From contig NC_086374.1 of NCBI RefSeq assembly GCF_036588685.1, positions 91,940,059 to 92,004,058 on the forward strand: a stretch of 64,000 nucleotides of DNA, in the 5' to 3' direction. Below, piece by piece: positions 61,601 to 64,000 of this stretch; the first letter of the stretch is position 1; the number at the start of each line of letters is the position of its first letter. The translations under genes were made by a program, and so were the position numbers. Below the pieces are notes generated by a model. The model was not told where the DNA came from, searched no databases, and was given only the letters and a program-made list of their open reading frames with translations. This DNA comes from Mytilus trossulus. Lineage: Eukaryota > Mollusca > Bivalvia > Mytilida > Mytilidae.

Positions 61601-63842
61601 AAAAAGAAGTATTCAACTCTTTAATAATTTAATGCGAAAATAAAGTATAAGTGATTTGTAAAGAAACTTTATAATAATACCTCGTTTAAATTTTCTACTC
61701 GCCTTCCTTCCAATTTTCCTCCACCATCTAAATATCTAAAAATAAAATTTCATTTAATTCAGTAAATCTTTTACTCTATAAATATATCACGTTTAAGGTA
61801 GCACAATACAAAGATTTAATAACTCCAACTCCCAAGTTTTAAAATGCCGTAACTTTCTTAATAATGCTTAAAATTTTATAAAAATGGTAGTTTTGGATAG
61901 CTAACAGATTGTTCTTTCAAATTAATCTAATGTAAGTATCATGCAACAATTATGTAACTGTTCCGGACCATATGAGTATTTGGACCATACGCGTATGGTC
62001 ATGACCATATGGGTATATACTCATATGGTCCGACCATACGCGTATGGTCGGACCGTACGCGTATGGTCGGGGTAATTAACAGGTACATTTATGCTAACCT
62101 CTTTATGTAACCCGTCTAGTTGTCACGTCATTAAAAAGACACTGCCAAAGGTATTTTTTTCATTAAAAATTAGTAATAACAAGATTAACAAAATAAAATA
62201 AGCAGTTTCACACAGTAAATTTGATCACTAGTCAAAACTATAGTAAACACATATTTTTTCATTTAAGACATTTAATACCGATATGTTATTCCGAGTGAAT
62301 GCATGGCAAAATGTCGACCTCGGAAGATAACTTCCAAAAATATTTGAATGAACTGTTACACAAGAAGTCAACTGTTTTACGTAAAAGTCGACATGATAAA
62401 GAGTCTAATAAATTGCTTACTTTTGAAACTTAATATGATTAGCACTAGCAATGCAATATTCATATTTTTTTAAAACTTTACGTGTTTTGTTTAAAAAAAA
62501 TGAATGACATCACCGGAAAGGACGCTAGTTTATTTTTTAAAGTTGTCTGGTGCTATGATGTATTTCCGTCATGATGATGTTACGATATTGGAGATCTAGA
62601 GCTTTTTCACCGTAGACACATCGGAATGATCCAGGACCCAAGAAAAGCTATGGTACCGTGTTGATGTAAAGGTCACCCTACGCATCCATGCAAGAATACA
62701 ATTAGCGATGAAAACTAACTTTGGCTTCATTATTTAATGTTATTTGAATTGTAAATAATACAATTTCATGTAGCAATCATTGTTATTTTATAAAGTTTTC
62801 TCAAGTATATTATTGAAAAAAATACCTATATGGTCCAAATACTCATATGGTCCGGCCCGTTTATAACCAAACGAATATATACTCATATGGTCCGACCATA
62901 CGCGTACGGTCGGACCGGACCATACGCGTATGGTCGGACCATATGAGTATACGCATATGGTCATGACCATACGCGTATGGTCCAAATACTCATATGGTCT
63001 GGAACATAACCAATTATAATGTAAACTGTGCCTAAAATATTTTTCACCAAATTTCCACTTTCAAATGAAATTAGCTTCTGCATACATTTGTAGGTATCCA
63101 TAAGAAAGTTACAGCATTTCAAAGGTTAGTGTTTGGAAGTAAAAAAAATCTTTGTATTGTGTGCATCAATTAATTCTTTTAAATTTCGGTTGTGGATGAA
63201 AGACCAACCTGTATTTTCTTAAATTTCAGAATGAAAGAAGTTTGAGTCCAAAAGTGATAATCCTTTTACACGGTTGGTGTTTTTACCGGATTGAATATTT
63301 ATTTTCATATATTGCTACCCATAATATTTTTTTGAGGCTTCGCGGAGCAGAGTTTTGTTTTTACTATAGTACATATACTTCATTTTGTAATGCAGAATAC
63401 TTGTTCCAGTTAATTTTTACAAAGCCAGGTCATTTATTTTCCAAATTTGCCTGATAATCAAATTTTCGTCACCGAATACTGAAATAATTCATAAAATTTA
63501 AATATTTTTTTGAAAACGACAAGTTCTAACGTTTGTTTAAACCATTATGATTTAAGTCTTATAATTTATAATAAATCTTCAGGATATAGACTTCATTCAG
63601 GCAGCCTCGATTTCACATCAAACAATAAGAAGAATTGATTTTCTCTGATCTATAATTATATCCTGTCATTTTATCATTATTAGATTAATGAAACTGAAAA
63701 TAAACAATTATAAGTCATAACAAATTTCAAAAGGGTCGTGTCCATTTTGTGTCCGGTACTTTTTGCTTCAACTTACAGTTTTGTTAACCATGGAAGATAT
63801 TTCTTTACATATGTTATCACTGTTGTAATATGGTAACCATAC
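40960..63842 (-). CDS. D-amino-acid / D-aspartate oxidase family flavoenzyme, 5' end outside the window
   Basis: Minus-strand exons seen, in order: 63842-63777, 61735-61681, 60106-60005 (identical copy at 58713-58612), 45947-45886, 43239-43122, 42120-42022, 41070-40960 (TGA at 40962-40960). Phases agree throughout. Family marks: [18 protein letters not shown] (second FAD-binding segment), VRGQLIK, DWIKYW, IIGGVRQ, GLRPSR with the substrate-carboxylate Arg, and HNYGHGG near the end. The protein ends in SRL, a type 1 peroxisomal signal. These enzymes oxidatively deaminate D-amino acids with FAD, making a 2-oxo acid, ammonia and hydrogen peroxide. D-amino-acid and D-aspartate oxidases cannot be separated from these parts. 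The N-terminal GxGxxG exon is off the right edge. The gene spans at least 23 kb because one intron holds a retrotransposon and a 7.4-kb minisatellite. The duplicated 102-nt exon is phase 0-0, so one or both copies could be included without breaking the frame. Confidence 0.88.
41711..41840. repeat. 13-bp microsatellite-like repeat, AACAAGTTTGTAG
   Basis: About ten tandem copies of AACAAGTTTGTAG, with AATAAGTTTGTAG variants, in the last intron of the oxidase gene. It decays at the right end (AAAAATTAGTTTGAAG). Confidence 0.9.
43649..43676. repeat. (AC)n microsatellite
   Basis: About fourteen uninterrupted AC dinucleotides in an intron of the oxidase gene. A minus-strand open frame through it is chance. 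Confidence 0.95.
43780..43960. repeat. Interspersed repeat, copy 2
   Basis: Second copy of the repeat at 21385-21600: GGAAATGGGGAATGTGTCAAA, GGTCTTCAATGTAGCGATAA, ATTCCCGCACCCGGAGG. A further mussel-type fragment (GGCTCCTGACTTGGGACAGG) follows at about 44020, with a reverse relative at about 46295. Confidence 0.6.
44280..45400 (-). repeat. Family B repeat cluster with internal duplication
   Basis: A full reverse copy of family B (44280-44760) is followed by partial duplications. GGAACAATTTAACAGGACAC recurs at about 44603, 44863 and 45340, and GAATTACAGAAATAGACCGAG or its variant at 44783 and 45254. A family A copy (45050-45255, reverse) interrupts the cluster. The nesting shows the order of insertion: family B first, then duplication and family A. 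Confidence 0.65.
45050..45255 (-). mobile_element. Short interspersed repeat (family A), reverse, full length
   Basis: Runs from CTCGTTTTGTTTATATAGAT, GACCGTTGGTTTTCCCGTTT and AGGCTCCGTGTTGAAGGCC to CACACCACATCTTCCTATAT. About 205 bp. It interrupts the family B cluster in an oxidase intron. Confidence 0.75.
48660..48832 (-). mobile_element. 5'-truncated retrozyme-like element inserted in the RT gene
   Basis: Reverse copy from AGTTATCAAAGG (the family's usual 3' end) through the ribozyme to CGGCTAAGGTAAT, where the match to the full unit stops. The RT frame is open and family-like up to 48659 (just after FMDDMKIST) and resumes at about 48838 ([15 protein letters not shown]), so the insertion separates motif C from the thumb region. 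No clear target duplication is seen. Confidence 0.85.
48692..48735 (-). ncRNA. Hammerhead ribozyme motif (type I), intact core, reverse
   Basis: Read on the minus strand: GCGTCA, CTGATGA, stem II GTC-TTATGTA-GAC, GAAA, ACGCGCGT, GTC, TGGCGT. Identical over the motif to the copy at 35263-35306. Confidence 0.88.
50641..51245. other. Intronic DNA between the retrotransposon and the minisatellite
   Basis: AT-rich. A fragment at about 51060-51200 (GCGCCTGTATCAATGCAAGAG, TCAATGTGGCGTCTATTCAG) is related to sequence at 46288-46430 on the other side of the retrotransposon (GCGCCTGTCCCAAATCAGGAG, GTGTGACGTCCATTTTCACG). No exon is seen. Confidence 0.4.
51246..58611 (-). repeat. 35-bp minisatellite derived from an oxidase exon-intron junction, block 1
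   Basis: About 210 tandem units. On the gene's strand the unit is ATCCATACAGTCAGAGGTCA, then GTTAATAAAG, then GTATG. The first 30 nt equal, with two common substitutions, the last ten codons of the adjoining exon ([10 protein letters not shown]), and the last 5 nt equal the start of its intron, so each unit has a 5' splice site (AAAG/GTATGA). Units are very uniform. Variants include CATGCAG, CCTTAATT or CCTTCATT on the plus strand, and a 6-bp insertion (CTGACCTGACTG) at about 53190, 55510, 55725, 56185 and 56400. The last four mark a higher-order duplication of about 674 bp. It continues without a gap from exon copy 58612-58713 into the intron. The period is not a multiple of three, so reading through meets a TGA right after the exon. 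Confidence 0.95.
58612..58788 (-). other. Duplicated oxidase exon with upstream intron, copy 2
   Basis: Exon 58713-58612 (34 codons, [20 protein letters not shown] followed by [14 protein letters not shown]) plus about 75 bp of upstream intron to 58788. By eye it is identical to 60005-60180, including the acceptor TTTTTAACAG. It separates the two minisatellite blocks. The duplicated segment ends abruptly where block 2 begins. Confidence 0.92.
58787..60004 (-). repeat. 35-bp exon-junction minisatellite, block 2
   Basis: About 35 units of the same repeat as 51246-58611, between the two copies of the duplicated exon. It follows directly from the donor of exon copy 60106-60005. Runs of identical units (59400-59860) suggest recent expansion. 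Confidence 0.95.
60891..61395. repeat. 50-bp tandem repeat split by a short interspersed element
   Basis: Unit GTATGTTTCATAATGATACG followed by TTATTTTGACTAACAGCAAT and CTCG(A/C)ATCAT. Two copies at 60891-60990 and five at 61131-61380, with a partial sixth. The interruption at 60991-61130 falls exactly on a unit boundary. Confidence 0.92.
60991..61130 (+). mobile_element. Short interspersed repeat (family A) inside the 50-bp array
   Basis: AGATATAGGAAGATGTGGTG through GAGACAACTCTCCATCCAAA and CCTTCAACACGGAGCCTTGG to AACAACAAGCTATAAAGG. 140 bp, the 5' two thirds of the full-length family. The array on both sides is in register, so it inserted after the array formed. No target duplication is visible. 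Confidence 0.8.
61963..63003. mobile_element. Inverted-repeat element with palindrome-rich ends, copy B
   Basis: Left end 61965-62072 and right end 62825-63002 carry the same modules as copy A (GGACCATATGAGTAT and GACCATACGCGTATGGTC) and are inverted relative to each other. The element is the reverse complement of copy A: its long end, with ACGAATATATACTCATATGG, is on the right. The interior (about 740 bp) shares only the part next to the long end with copy A. The flanks have an imperfect direct similarity, CAATTATGTAACTG on the left and CAATTATAATGTAAACTG on the right, which may be a mutated target duplication or chance. It lies in an intron of the oxidase gene. Confidence 0.8.
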
Positions 63843-64000
63843 CTACAAATAAATGATATCAGTACAATAAAAAGCACATGGTTTTTTTTCCATTTTATTT
63901 GAATTCCGTATGTCAATTTGTTTTTATGTCTTTTTTTTTTTTTTAGTGTTTCGAAGTACATAACTTTCCGTTGTGCATTAATTTAGGGATACGATGGAGC

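Overview
The window looks like nuclear DNA of a bivalve mollusc, most likely a marine mussel of the Mytilus type. It is AT-rich, its genes are split into short exons by long introns, and its interspersed repeats are of kinds I recognise from mussels. The host genes belong to families that are expanded in bivalves: a galactose-binding (SUEL-type) lectin fused to a short-chain-collagen-C4-like domain, a C1q-domain protein, a phytanoyl-CoA dioxygenase family oxygenase and a D-amino-acid/D-aspartate oxidase. All exon models were made by eye from splice sites, phase and protein family resemblance. No search was run.

Layout. 1-4.5 kb: gene-free, short tandem repeats and a tRNA-derived SINE. 4.55-9.06 kb (+): five-exon lectin/C4-like gene. 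9.5-11.5 kb: two tandem repeat blocks. 11.9-20.8 kb: a large satellite of 18-bp units with interspersed hairpin cassettes, a 1.72-kb higher-order duplication and one 1150-bp inverted-repeat transposon. 21-26 kb: interspersed repeats and three elements carrying hammerhead ribozyme motifs. 26.16-30.40 kb (-): eight-exon PhyH-family gene with two apparent frame-disrupting indels. 31.6-33.7 kb (-): decayed Penelope-like retroelement. 34.4-35.7 kb: foldback MITE and a tandem hammerhead (retrozyme-like) array. 36.68-39.72 kb (+): three-exon C1q gene with an inverted-repeat element in its last intron. 40.96 kb to beyond the right edge (-): the oxidase gene, at least 23 kb long. Its introns hold a wrecked RLE-type non-LTR retrotransposon (46.9-50.5 kb) and a giant 35-bp minisatellite (51.25-60.0 kb).

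The most striking observation is that this minisatellite is made from the oxidase gene itself. Each 35-bp unit is the last 30 nt of an oxidase exon plus the first 5 nt of the following intron, so about 245 copies of the exon's own 5' splice site lie downstream of it. The whole 102-nt exon, with about 75 bp of upstream intron, is also present twice with identical sequence and in the same phase. The second notable system is a family of short elements with type I hammerhead ribozyme motifs: six copies, one a tandem array with about 350-bp period. They share the window with a Penelope-like element, and one copy has inserted into the reverse transcriptase region of the RLE retrotransposon.
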